34,731 nucleotides of DNA from Spirochaetia bacterium (GCA_009930325.1 RZYO01000017.1:1-34731); one strand, 5' to 3'. Positions 24,194 to 32,284 are shown, counted from the first letter of the stretch. Program-made: numbers and translations. The notes: generated by a model not told the origin, from the letters alone.

Positions 24194-24952
24194 ATGATAA
24201 ATTTTGATTTAGAAAATACTCTCTTTTGCGGACAAAGTTTCTGTTGGAGAAGAGAAGATGAAAATTATGTGGCTGTTTTAAATAATAAAGTTTATAGAAT
24301 TAATAATAATAGTGATATAACCGATCCATATTTAATTAATTATTTAGATATAAATTTTAATTATAAAGAAACATTAAATACAATTAAAGAAATGAATCCA
24401 GTACTAAATCAAGCAATCGAAACTTGCAATGAAATTCATATTTTAAATCAAGATTTATGGGAAACTATTATTTGTTTTATTCTTAGCCAAAATAATAATA
24501 TAAAAAGAATTGAAGGAATCTATGATACTTTATGTAAAACTTACGGAGTTGAAGTTGAAAAAGGCTATTTTACATTTCCACGTCCAGAAATGATGAAAAA
24601 TGTTAGTGAAAAGGAATTAAGAGATTTAAAAGTTGGATTTAGAGCTCCTTATATAATTGATGCAATAAATAATTCTGATTTACTTTTAACAATAGATACA
24701 ATGGAAGGTGAAGAAGCAGATATTATTTTACAAAAAATAAAAGGTATTGGGCCTAAAGTTAGTGCTTGTATTAGACTTTTTGCTCTCCATGACTTAAATG
24801 TTTTTCCAAAAGATGTTTGGGTAAAAAAAATAATGAAAAATGTATTTGAGGGAAGTGATGAAAGTATATTTTATCCTTATGCAGGATTAGCTCAGCAATA
24901 TTTATTTCATTATGCTAGACTTGGTTATTTAGATGAATATTTTAAAAACTAA
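24194..24952 (+). CDS. ogg: OGG1-type 8-oxoguanine DNA glycosylase/AP lyase
   Basis: A 252-residue HhH-GPD base-excision enzyme resembling eukaryotic-type OGG1. FCGQSFCW near residue 11 matches the OGG1 xGQSFRW strand, ICFILSQNNNIKRIEG (93-108) matches the conserved SNNNIxRIxG, and the helix-hairpin-helix KGIGPKVSACIRLFAL holds catalytic Lys188. Asp207 in FPKDVWV is the conserved catalytic acid. The Lys makes it a bifunctional glycosylase/lyase. The OGG1 length and N-terminal domain separate it from MutY and Nth. It follows cysK by 26 bases with GAGG before the ATG, so the two are probably co-transcribed. Confidence 0.88.
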   Translation: MINFDLENTLFCGQSFCWRREDENYVAVLNNKVYRINNNSDITDPYLINYLDINFNYKETLNTIKEMNPVLNQAIETCNEIHILNQDLWETIICFILSQNNNIKRIEGIYDTLCKTYGVEVEKGYFTFPRPEMMKNVSEKELRDLKVGFRAPYIIDAINNSDLLLTIDTMEGEEADIILQKIKGIGPKVSACIRLFALHDLNVFPKDVWVKKIMKNVFEGSDESIFYPYAGLAQQYLFHYARLGYLDEYFKN

Positions 24953-24977
24953 TAATTCTAGATAAATTTTAAATATA

Positions 24978-25050
24978 TTTTTAGTGATATTATAATTTAA
25001 AACATATGAAATAAAATATTGTGTTTTAACTTGATATCACACTACTAAAA
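24978..25050. terminator. imperfect convergent hairpin between ogg and the GGDEF pseudogene
   Basis: TTTTTAGTGATAT...TTTAAAACA faces TGTTTTAA...GATATCACACTACTAAAA, forming a long but interrupted inverted repeat with internal bulges, followed by TTTTGTTTATTT on the plus strand. It lies between two converging coding regions and could terminate both. The imperfect pairing keeps confidence low. Confidence 0.35.
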
Positions 25051-25089
25051 TTTTGTTTATTTAATAAATCTAATATTAGCTAAAAAATA

Positions 25090-25999
25090 TTAACCTATAT
25101 AAAATGTGTTTTTACCATTCTTTTTTGATTTATATAGTGCTTTATCGGCACGATTTATTATTGTTTCACTGCTATCATCTTTTTTGTAAATGGATAATCC
25201 AAAACTCATAGTTACCTTTATTGAGTTTGTAAAATTATTATTACTTATTTTGTTTAATAAGAGTTGAATAATTTCTTGAGAATCATTAATGTTCGTATTT
25301 TTTTATCAAAATTGAAAATTCTTCCCCTCACCAGCGAGCTAAAAAGCCTGATGATGGGATATTTTGTTTTAGTAAATTACTTAGTTCAATTAAAACTTTA
25401 TCACCAGTAAGATGTCCAAATTCATCATTTATTCTTTTAAAATTGTCAATATCGCCAATTATTATTACAAAAGGAAGTTTTTTTTCACTAGCTAATGATA
25501 GTTGTTCTGAGAGAATTTCATCAAACCTTCTACGATTGTAGAGCTTTGTAAGAGAATCTGTCATAATAGTTTTTTTTAGTTCTAAATTCATTTCCTCAAT
25601 TTTTTTTTGATATTTTTTCTTTTCTGTTATATCAATACTAGAGCCAGCAATTTCAATTATTTCACCATTTTTTTCAACTGGGGATAAAAATGTTTCAAAT
25701 ATTACATCTCCAAAATTCATTTCATAATTACAAACTTCACCATTAAAAGCTTTTTTAAAATATGGCTTAATAATTGAATCCATTTCAGTCCCATAGATTT
25801 CTTTAACCGATTTGTTATAAACAATTTCAGTTGTAACCCCAAATTTTCGAGATATAGGGCCTTCATTCATTAAATAAACAAATTCACCATCTGTTTTGCG
25901 GATACCAATTCGAAAAATATTACTTGTAATATGTTTGACAGTAAAATGATAATTTTCATTAATTAGCCGTGTTGTATAAAAGGATTCAGTTGATTGCAT
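25090..25999 (-). pseudogene. PAS-GGDEF diguanylate cyclase broken by a nonsense codon and a frameshift
   Basis: The intact part (25331-25999) encodes a PAS-like domain (about 18-130), a short coiled coil and the first half of a GGDEF domain, including TDSLTKLYNRRRFDE and GDIDNFKRINDEFGH with its metal aspartate. The frame then reads ARW, TGA (25328-25330), GEEF: the first Gly codon of the GGEEF signature is a stop, one base from GGA. Just beyond, seven A residues (25298-25304) put the rest out of frame by one. Removing one A restores NTNINDSQEIIQLL through MSFGLSIYKKD and RADKALYKSKKNGKN to a TAA at 25090-25092. A good AAGGAG site precedes the ATG. As it stands the product cannot make c-di-GMP; no RxxD inhibitory site is visible. 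A truncated PAS protein may still be made. Assembly error is an alternative explanation. Confidence 0.88.
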
Positions 26000-26045
26000 T
26001 ATCTCTCCTTAATTTTTGACACATAAAAAACTATTTTGATTTGTA

Positions 26046-26089
26046 ATTATTATAGCATTGCTCTTTTGAGAGCTCAATAAAATAATAAT
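26046..26089. repeat. imperfect hairpin in the divergent spacer
   Basis: ATTATTAT/ATAATAAT outer arms enclose ATTG-CTCT and AGAG-CT-CAAT with a TTTG loop, forming a bulged dyad between the GGDEF pseudogene start and the cytidylate-kinase-like gene. It lacks a clean T tract in either direction. It could be a regulatory dyad or chance in AT-rich DNA. Confidence 0.25.
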
Positions 26090-26228
26090 TCACATTTAAC
26101 AAATCAAAATAAGATTTAATAGTAAATGAAAAATGGATATATTAACAATTAAAAGGAAAATAGAGGTGGTTGCATTAGATAATTCAATTAAACAGCTTTA
26201 AAAAAAAGTACTCTTATGTAAAATAAAT

Positions 26229-26257
26229 TTGTATGAAAATTGTACTTATGGTATAAT
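26229..26257 (+). promoter_or_regulatory. promoter of the cytidylate-kinase-like/GGDEF unit
   Basis: A perfect TATAAT (26252-26257) has TTGTAT 17 bases upstream (26229-26234). Initiation near 26264 leaves an 18-base leader containing AGGAGG, which supports ATG 26282 rather than the longer frame beginning at 26240 upstream of the -10. Confidence 0.55.
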
Positions 26258-26281
26258 ATGAGTGTATTTATAGGAGGATTT

Positions 26282-26923
26282 ATGAATCAAGGAACAATTT
26301 ATACTATTGGTAGACAATTTGGTAGTGCAGGTCGACGTGTTGGAAGTGAGATTGCAAAAAAATTAAACATACCATTTTATGATAAAGAATTAATTTCTTT
26401 AGTTTCAAAAGATAGTGGATTAAACGAAGCCTTGATTGAAAATGTAGATGAAAAAGCTGCTAGTTCATTTTTTCAATCACTAATGGCTGGATCTAATCCC
26501 TTTGGTGCTTTCCCAATGGCAACTAGTAATTTAGGACTCCCAGATTTACCTATTAATGATAGAATTTTTTTAATTCAATGTGATGCAATTAGGGAAATAG
26601 CTAAAAAAGGATCATGTGTAATTGTTGGTAGATGTGCTGATTATGTTTTAAGAGAAGAAAAAAATCGTTTATTGTCAGTTTTTATTCATGCACCTTTAGA
26701 TATAAGATGTGAAAGAGCTATTAATTTATATAAAATTCCTGAAAAAAAAGTTTCAAGTGAATGTCAGAAAAATGATAGAACACGAGCACATTATTATAAT
26801 TATTTTACTGATCGCAAATGGGGAAAAGCAGATAATTATGACATCTCTGTAGATTCTTCAATATTAGGGGTTTCTAAAACAGCTGACTTTATTATTGAAT
26901 TTGATAAATTGCGTAGAAATTAG
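26282..26923 (+). CDS. cytidylate kinase-like family protein
   Basis: A 213-residue P-loop-type nucleotide kinase of the Cytidylate_kin2 family, found in many anaerobes and distinct from classical Cmk. The phosphate-binding motif is IGRQFGSAGRRVG near the N terminus, followed by FYDKELI. VIVGRCADYVL, LLSVFIHAPLDIRCERA, and the lid segment NDRTRAHYYNYFTDRKWG are all typical. The true substrate of the family is not well established; CMP is a guess from the name. ATG 26282 has a strong AGGAGG site. The intact GGDEF gene begins 25 bases after its stop, so they are probably one operon, but I know no established functional tie. Confidence 0.85.
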   Translation: MNQGTIYTIGRQFGSAGRRVGSEIAKKLNIPFYDKELISLVSKDSGLNEALIENVDEKAASSFFQSLMAGSNPFGAFPMATSNLGLPDLPINDRIFLIQCDAIREIAKKGSCVIVGRCADYVLREEKNRLLSVFIHAPLDIRCERAINLYKIPEKKVSSECQKNDRTRAHYYNYFTDRKWGKADNYDISVDSSILGVSKTADFIIEFDKLRRN

Positions 26924-26948
26924 AAAAAGTATTTAAAAGGATTATTTA

Positions 26949-28010
26949 ATGCAATTTATTAAAAAGAACCCTAATTTAAGAGTTCAAGATGAGTTGAATG
27001 TTAATAACATAACCAGAATCCATAACTTGTCTTTTTTAGTCATATTTATGGAAGTCTTTATGATTATTGCTTCATATATCATTTCTATTCCTTCTTATTA
27101 TAGGATTTCATATTATTTATTATTAATCTTAAGTATAATCTTTAACTTTTTTACTAATAATAAATTTAGTTATAAAAAATTATTACAAAGAATTATTGTT
27201 AATGTAGCCATTTATATTTTTTCGATATGGGGAATTATTATTTCAATAATTGATAATAATAGAGGGATTGCGCCTTTTATTTATTTAATTAATATTAGTT
27301 TAATTGTAAGTTTTATTACTGCAACCCCATTAGAAATGATATTGTATAATTTAATTAATGCAGTAATCTTTTTTATTGTTTTTTATATAAATAATTCCCT
27401 CTCATATCCTTTAATTATTAATATTGTAAGTTTTCACATTGTTTTAGTTATTATTTCTATTGATAGATATAAATCTATTACAACAAATATTGAAGATAAG
27501 ATAAATTTAAAAAAGTTAAATCATGAATTAACAATCCTTTCTACTATAGACCATCTTACTGGATGCAAAAATAGAAGAGGCTTGATTTATGAATTTGAAA
27601 AGTATGAAGGACAAGTTGTTTTTGCATTATTATTAGATATTGACGATTTAAAAATAATTAATGACAAATATGGCCATGATATTGGAGATTTATTTATTTT
27701 AAATTTTGCTAAAATTTTGCAATCCAATTTTGGTCAAAATAGTATATATAGAATAGGTGGAGATGAGTTTTTTATTATTAGTAATGATTATTCATTAGAG
27801 ACTTGTTTAAGAAAATATGAATTTTCTACAAGAGAAATTCAAGAAATATCTTTTGTAACTAATTCTGATATTAAAATGACAACAAGTGGTGGTTATCTTT
27901 ATAATGTAATAACTAATTCAAAGGACTTTGATTCAATTTATAAAAAATTAGATTTAGCTTTATATTCAGCAAAAAGAAAAGGTAAAAATAGGTTGGAATT
28001 TACTGAATAA
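26949..28010 (+). CDS. membrane-bound diguanylate cyclase (6TM-GGDEF)
   Basis: A 353-residue predicted c-di-GMP synthase. About six hydrophobic segments span residues 27-170, then a linker helix leads to a complete GGDEF domain. This has TIDHLTGCKNRRG (199-211), metal Asp230 in LLLDIDDLKIINDKYGH, the signature RIGGDEF with GGDEF at 270-274, and DLALYSAKRKGKN near the end. No RxxD product-inhibition site lies upstream of the signature, so feedback inhibition by c-di-GMP at that site is unlikely. The N-terminal membrane domain is not a recognised sensor type to me. AAAGGA precedes the ATG. This is the only intact cyclase in the window; no EAL or HD-GYP phosphodiesterase is present. Confidence 0.9.
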   Translation: MQFIKKNPNLRVQDELNVNNITRIHNLSFLVIFMEVFMIIASYIISIPSYYRISYYLLLILSIIFNFFTNNKFSYKKLLQRIIVNVAIYIFSIWGIIISIIDNNRGIAPFIYLINISLIVSFITATPLEMILYNLINAVIFFIVFYINNSLSYPLIINIVSFHIVLVIISIDRYKSITTNIEDKINLKKLNHELTILSTIDHLTGCKNRRGLIYEFEKYEGQVVFALLLDIDDLKIINDKYGHDIGDLFILNFAKILQSNFGQNSIYRIGGDEFFIISNDYSLETCLRKYEFSTREIQEISFVTNSDIKMTTSGGYLYNVITNSKDFDSIYKKLDLALYSAKRKGKNRLEFTE

Positions 28011-28241
28011 TTATAAAATTAAATATTATTGGTTACTTTTCCTTTTTGATTCACTATATAAATAGATACACTTATTTTTTGTGGGACTAACATGACAATC
28101 CCATGCATAATTATTAATCTTTATTCTACACTTTGCTTTAAGCACTATATGATACTTACAAATTATTTTTGTGGTTGACAAACTGCTTTTTTAATTTGTT
28201 CACAAAGCTATTAATCATTATTTGTAATCAAAATTAAGCTT
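28011..28241. other. non-coding stretch between the GGDEF gene and its terminator
   Basis: About 230 bases separate the GGDEF stop from the strong hairpin at 28242. I see no conserved RNA family or convincing gene. There is a small dyad, TGGGA...TCCCA, around 28082-28103, and a TTGACA at 28175-28180 without a matching -10. A 28-codon frame at 28091-28177 has no ribosome site. Confidence 0.5.
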
Positions 28242-28281
28242 TAATAATAAAACTCGGTATATGAACCGAGTTTTATTATTA
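28242..28281. terminator. strong bidirectional terminator between the GGDEF and FKBP genes
   Basis: A perfect 17-base stem with a six-base loop (ATATGA): the GC-containing core ACTCGGT/ACCGAGT is flanked by A and T tracts that give a U-rich tail on both strands. It ends the plus-strand GGDEF unit and the minus-strand FKBP gene. Confidence 0.9.
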
Positions 28282-28339
28282 GATAGTCTAATTGATATAT
28301 TTAATCAATTAAAAAAATACTTTTTGTAATTAATATTAA

Positions 28340-29617
28340 TTATTTATTAATTGAAATCAAATCAATTTTAAAAATTAATAATGAATTAGGTTCAATATTT
28401 TGATTACCTTCTTCACCATATCCTACTTGTGGTGGTATCCAAGCAATAATTGATTCACCAGGAGTCATTTGCATTACTGATTCTCTGAAACCTTCAATAA
28501 CTTGTGTAAGTTTAAATGTAGCAGGAGTTCCTCTTTCAAATGAGCTATCAATAATACTTCCATCTAATAAAGATAATTCATAATTAATTGTAACTTCATC
28601 TTCTGCTAATGGAGTATTTCCATTTCCCTGAGTTAATATTCTATATTGAACACCAGAATCAAGAGTTACAATACCAGGTTGTGTTTTATTTGAATCTAAG
28701 AATGCTTGTGCATCTGAAAGATTCTTTTCTTTCATTTGAGCTACTATTTTTTCTTGTTCAGCAGTAAATTTCTTTTCAAAATCTCTCATTGAATTTTCCA
28801 TTTGGTATTGTGATAATTGAGAATCTCTTTGATAAGCAGCATCTAATACACCTTGAACAAAATAGTTATTATCAACAGGAATTCCAGAAGTTAAGAATTG
28901 TGCAGCTATTAAATAGCCATAAGCATATGCAAATTGATCATCTAAAATAGTTGGTTCATCTAATGCTTCAATCTCATCTAAGTTTGATTCAATCCCATTC
29001 TCAGCTTTCTTTGGAATTTCAGTGTTTTGGAATTGTTCTTGATAGGCTTGTACAAAAGATTGTAGTTGAGATACATTGAAGAAATCTTCTGTATCAATAG
29101 AAATAACATCTAATATACCACGAACAAAATAATTTGCATTAACAAATAAACCTTGTGAATTAAAACTTTGCATTAAAGAATAACCATAAGCATAATTAAA
29201 TCCATGTTCAAGCACATTGTCGAAGCCATAATCATCTTCTGGTGTTTCTATTTGAGGTTCAGCAGGAATGAAGAAAACAGCTCCAGATGTAACATAAGGA
29301 GTAATGTATCTAATATTTGTTGAAGTAATGTTATCAGAATTTGTATTTAGGTTATTGAAACTTACATAATCACCAATTATATAAGAATCAAGATTATAAA
29401 CTGTATTAACATTATTTTTGTTTATATTAACAGTAATTTCATTAGAATCTGTTAAAACATCAAATGAATAAATATTATCATTAACACTAATATTTTGAAT
29501 CATAGCAATGGTTTCTGTTGATTTTATTTCTTTTGTACCTGCAGCAAAAACATTAGGTACAACAAAAAAACTTAATGCACATAGTGCAACAATAAAAGAT
29601 TGTTTTTTAATTTTCAT
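28340..29617 (-). CDS. exported FKBP-type peptidyl-prolyl isomerase with two Mip-like N-terminal repeats
   Basis: A 425-residue predicted periplasmic folding catalyst. A signal peptide covers about residues 1-25, and the mature protein would begin AGTKE; there is no lipobox. Residues 30-118 form a strand-rich region of unknown type. Two related helical segments follow at 139-197 (YAYGYSLMQSF, NYFVRGILD) and 229-285 (YAYGYLIAAQF, NYFVQGVLDA), each resembling the FKBP_N dimerisation region of Mip/FkpA, which normally occurs once. The FKBP domain at 337-423 includes VTINYELSLLDGSIIDSSF, VIEGFRESVMQMTPGE and IPPQVGYGEEG. The closest ribosome site is AAGGAAG, about 11 bases from the ATG. It is monocistronic with a strong terminator. 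Confidence 0.9.
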   Translation of the reverse strand: MKIKKQSFIVALCALSFFVVPNVFAAGTKEIKSTETIAMIQNISVNDNIYSFDVLTDSNEITVNINKNNVNTVYNLDSYIIGDYVSFNNLNTNSDNITSTNIRYITPYVTSGAVFFIPAEPQIETPEDDYGFDNVLEHGFNYAYGYSLMQSFNSQGLFVNANYFVRGILDVISIDTEDFFNVSQLQSFVQAYQEQFQNTEIPKKAENGIESNLDEIEALDEPTILDDQFAYAYGYLIAAQFLTSGIPVDNNYFVQGVLDAAYQRDSQLSQYQMENSMRDFEKKFTAEQEKIVAQMKEKNLSDAQAFLDSNKTQPGIVTLDSGVQYRILTQGNGNTPLAEDEVTINYELSLLDGSIIDSSFERGTPATFKLTQVIEGFRESVMQMTPGESIIAWIPPQVGYGEEGNQNIEPNSLLIFKIDLISINK

Positions 29618-29889
29618 AAGTCTGTATTCTTCCTTAATTTATATATACATATAGAATTTACTTAACTTTAGGGCATGAGAGCAAAATAGTCAAATATAAA
29701 GTTTCTTATTTTATAATCAAAAATAATGGTATATTGATTTAATTTATTATTATATAAGAGTTTAAATAAATGAATTTATAAATATGTAGAAATGTGATTT
29801 ATTTTGTATTTATTTTTATATGATTAAAGGATACTATTATCATACCAATTATAATAAATATGTGATAAAATAATTAAAAGAGAATTATT

Positions 29890-30924
29890 ATGATAGAAAC
29901 ACTACCTTATTTATTACAACCCTATAATATTTGCCATTTTGAAGGTTCAACTTTTTATATTGGCAATCGAAAAACATTCCCCAAAGAAAAAGGATTTGTT
30001 GAATGTCAAAATTGCCAACAAATAGCAAATGCTTTAAAATTGATGATTACTCAAGGTGGTGGCCCATTACAAGTTGCTTTAACAGCTTTTAGATATATTG
30101 CAAGTGAAATGGATAATAATAATATTCCCTTTTCTTATACTCATTTAGAAAATGAAATTGATTATATTGTGAGAGCAAGAGTTACTAATACAACAATGAA
30201 AAGAACTGTTGATTCCGTTTTAAGTCAAATAAAACCAAGATTTATTGATCCAACTTTTAATACTACAGACTTAATAATTGAGTTAAATAGTGTTATTGAT
30301 AAAATTGAAAAAGATTATGATGAAATTTATTATAAAATGGGAATTTTAGGCGCTTCTTTATTAAGAGATAATGATACTATTTTAACTACATGCTTTGCTG
30401 AACATACTTTTTTACTTTCTATTTATCTAGCAAAAGAGAGTGGAAAGCAAATAAGTGTTTTAGTAAACGAAACACGACCTTATTTTCAGGGGACACGTTT
30501 GACTGCACCAAGTTTAAATGAACTTTCAATTGATGTTAAGATTATTTCTGATTCCATGGGTTCTTTTTATATGGGAAAAAACATGATACAACATTATATG
30601 AGTGCAGCTGATTTAGTTTGCATGGATGGCACAGTTGTCAATAAAATCGGGACAAATCAAAATGCTATTTGTGCGAAATATTATAATATTCCGTATACAG
30701 CATTTGCTATTTCTCCAGATTCTACTAAAAAAACTTTTAACGATATTCAGATGGAATATAGAAATCCTAATGAGTTATTAATGATAAATGATAATTATAT
30801 AGGAGATCCTAAAATTAATGCTCTATATCCAGCATTTGATATAGTAAAATCAGAATTAGTTACGAATATTGTGACAAATAAAGGTGTATTTAAACCTAAT
30901 CAAATCAGAGGAGTTTTTGAATGA
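29890..30924 (+). CDS. mtnA: divergent S-methyl-5-thioribose-1-phosphate isomerase (MtnA-like)
   Basis: A 344-residue member of the MtnA/eIF2B-like aldose-1-phosphate isomerases. Catalytic Cys168 (ILTTCFAEHTF), ETRPYFQGTRLTA (194-206), the acidic Asp221 in SDSMGS and VNKIGTNQNA (250-259) match MtnA. Two usually conserved loops differ: the phosphate-binding vRGAPAIG loop reads ITQGGGPLQV (53-62), losing its arginine, and CNAG reads CFAE. Together with a shortened segment after Cys168 this suggests an altered substrate, although the fold and core catalysis look kept. It overlaps an MTA/MTI-phosphorylase-like gene by ATGA, so a 5-substituted ribose 1-phosphate is the natural guess. Ribose-1,5-bisphosphate isomerase is an alternative. 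A TATAAT at 29850-29855 may be its -10. Confidence 0.8.
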   Translation: MIETLPYLLQPYNICHFEGSTFYIGNRKTFPKEKGFVECQNCQQIANALKLMITQGGGPLQVALTAFRYIASEMDNNNIPFSYTHLENEIDYIVRARVTNTTMKRTVDSVLSQIKPRFIDPTFNTTDLIIELNSVIDKIEKDYDEIYYKMGILGASLLRDNDTILTTCFAEHTFLLSIYLAKESGKQISVLVNETRPYFQGTRLTAPSLNELSIDVKIISDSMGSFYMGKNMIQHYMSAADLVCMDGTVVNKIGTNQNAICAKYYNIPYTAFAISPDSTKKTFNDIQMEYRNPNELLMINDNYIGDPKINALYPAFDIVKSELVTNIVTNKGVFKPNQIRGVFE

Positions 30925-31628
30925 ATGCAATAATTGGTGGGACAGGAATAGATGAATTATTTCCTCAAGCTAAGGTAATAGAAATAGATACTAAATATGG
31001 AAAAGCTCATTATATTAAAGAAAAAGATACCATAATTATACTCAGACATGGAATTACTCATGATATCCCACCACATTTGATTAACTATAGAGCTAATATC
31101 GAGGCATTAAAATTACTAAATGTAGATAAATGTGTTGGAATTTATACAGTTGGTTCAATAAGTAATAAATTGCGCCCTGGTGCTGTTTCAATTATAAATG
31201 ATTTTATTGATTTTACTGGTGGTAATAGGATATCGACTTTTTCAACTCTTAACGATGTATTTCATATCGAAATGACTGATCCCTTTGATTTATCTTTAAA
31301 GGTTAAATTGAAAAAAGAAGCTTCTTTGTGTAATTTCCCTTTAGATGATGGAGGTGTTTATATCTGTACAAATGGACCAAGATTAGAGACTCCTGCCGAA
31401 ATAAGGATGTTTGACCATTTTGGTGCAGATTTTGTAGGTATGACAGGATGTCCTGAATTTTCACTTATTAATGAAGCAAATATAAAATTTGTTGCTTTAG
31501 CATATAGTATCAATTGGGCAAGTGGAGTAAATCACGAAAAAGTTACTTTTATTGACACTCATGCAAGAGCTAGAATTGCACAAGCTATTATTTCATTTTG
31601 TGTTAATACGTTAAATGTTGCTGATTAG
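30921..31628 (+). CDS. mtnP: MtnP-type purine nucleoside (5'-methylthioadenosine/-inosine) phosphorylase
   Basis: A 235-residue type II nucleoside phosphorylase that cleaves a nucleoside with phosphate to base and ribose 1-phosphate. IIGGTGID at the N terminus holds the phosphate loop, LRHGITHDIPPHLINYRANI (41-60) binds phosphate and ribose, and GPRLETPAEIRMF (152-164) with VGMTGCPE (172-179) forms the nucleoside site. The PPHLINYRANI and GPRLETPAE forms are nearer to bacterial methylthioinosine/purine phosphorylases than to human MTAP (MPSKVNYQAN). It is somewhat short for the family (235 versus about 245-280). The overlap with mtnA by four bases means the product of this enzyme is likely the substrate of MtnA. 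Other methionine-salvage genes (mtnB, C, D, K) are absent here. Confidence 0.85.
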   Translation: MNAIIGGTGIDELFPQAKVIEIDTKYGKAHYIKEKDTIIILRHGITHDIPPHLINYRANIEALKLLNVDKCVGIYTVGSISNKLRPGAVSIINDFIDFTGGNRISTFSTLNDVFHIEMTDPFDLSLKVKLKKEASLCNFPLDDGGVYICTNGPRLETPAEIRMFDHFGADFVGMTGCPEFSLINEANIKFVALAYSINWASGVNHEKVTFIDTHARARIAQAIISFCVNTLNVAD

Positions 31629-31729
31629 TCTTCAAATAATCTACATAATTCTACATTAAATATTTATAGTATTTCTTCTTATATTATGTACAATATAAAT
31701 AAGATTAATTTTTAAGAAGGTGAAATATT

Positions 31730-32104
31730 ATGAAAAAAGGTTCAATTGTAAGTTTGGTGTTTAGTTGTATTTTATTTGTACTAAGTGTTTCATTAATTAT
31801 TGCAAGTTTTAGACAAGCTCTTACACCATTATCAATTCAACATTATGCTGAAGGGTTTACTATGAGATTGAGCATAAATAATTTAAGTTTGGCAATTTCA
31901 TCAATTTCAATTATGTTTTTGATCTTAGGTTCAAGTTTATTAATTAGCTCAATTTTATTATTGATATTATCAAGTTATTTATTAGTATCTTCAAAGAAAG
32001 AAATTTCTGAAATTAAAGTTGATAATGTTAAAGTTGAAAAAAAATTAGAGAAAAAAGAGGAAACTCCTGTAATTGAATCAACTGAAGAAGAACCTAAGGC
32101 ATAA
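31730..32104 (+). CDS. small two-helix membrane protein, unrecognised
   Basis: A 124-residue protein with one hydrophobic segment at about 7-27 and a long one at 53-87, then a highly charged, Lys/Glu-rich tail of about 35 residues ending EEEPKA. I recognise no family. Both helices and the acidic/basic tail suggest an inner-membrane protein with a cytosolic C terminus, possibly interacting with other proteins through the tail. AAGAAGG lies eight bases before the ATG, and a strong terminator follows the stop, so it is a genuine single-gene unit. Confidence 0.65.
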   Translation: MKKGSIVSLVFSCILFVLSVSLIIASFRQALTPLSIQHYAEGFTMRLSINNLSLAISSISIMFLILGSSLLISSILLLILSSYLLVSSKKEISEIKVDNVKVEKKLEKKEETPVIESTEEEPKA

Positions 32105-32117
32105 TAATATTTTCAAT

Positions 32118-32154
32118 AAAAAAATCGCTGTTCATTTTGGATAGCGATTTTTTT
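32118..32154. terminator. bidirectional terminator between the membrane protein gene and tRNA-Arg copy 1
   Basis: A 12-base stem, AAAAAAATCGCT/AGCGATTTTTTT, with a 13-base loop has T tracts on both strands. It ends the plus-strand gene 13 bases after its stop and the minus-strand tRNA transcript about 30 bases beyond its 3' end. Confidence 0.9.
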
Positions 32155-32184
32155 AAATATTTAGACTTTTATTTTTTTATATAA

Positions 32185-32258
32185 TACGCCAGATAGGAGT
32201 CGAACCTATGACCTACTGCTTAGAAGGCAGTTGCTCTATCCAGCTGAGCTACTGGCGC
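32185..32258 (-). tRNA. tRNA-Arg (anticodon TCT), copy 1
   Basis: The 74-base minus-strand gene folds as a full cloverleaf: acceptor GCGCCAG with CTGGCGT (a G-U first pair), D arm AGCTCAGCTGGATAGAGCA, anticodon stem ACTGC/GCAGT around loop CTTCTAA, and T arm ATAGGTTCGACTCCTAT. The anticodon TCT reads AGA, the dominant Arg codon in this AT-rich DNA. The discriminator base is A and CCA is not encoded. It is identical to the copy at 33208. Confidence 0.97.
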
Positions 32259-32284
32259 ATATGTTATATTAAATAACCTCTGAA

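Noticed and set aside
25328-25330. TGA in the GGEEF signature as a recoded codon (Trp or selenocysteine).
   Set aside because: TGA ends folC, the PfkB-family kinase, the ArsC-like gene, DAHP synthase and mtnA normally, Trp is encoded by TGG, and no SECIS-like stem is evident. The nearby A7 frameshift also fits decay better.
26282-28010. The cytidylate-kinase-like and GGDEF genes as a nucleotide-signalling defence system of CBASS type.
   Set aside because: The cyclase has an ordinary GGDEF domain, not a CD-NTase fold, and there is no effector or nuclease gene beside it.
28091-28177. A 28-codon frame beginning MTIPCIII between the GGDEF gene and its terminator.
   Set aside because: There is no ribosome site or promoter, and it is well within chance length.
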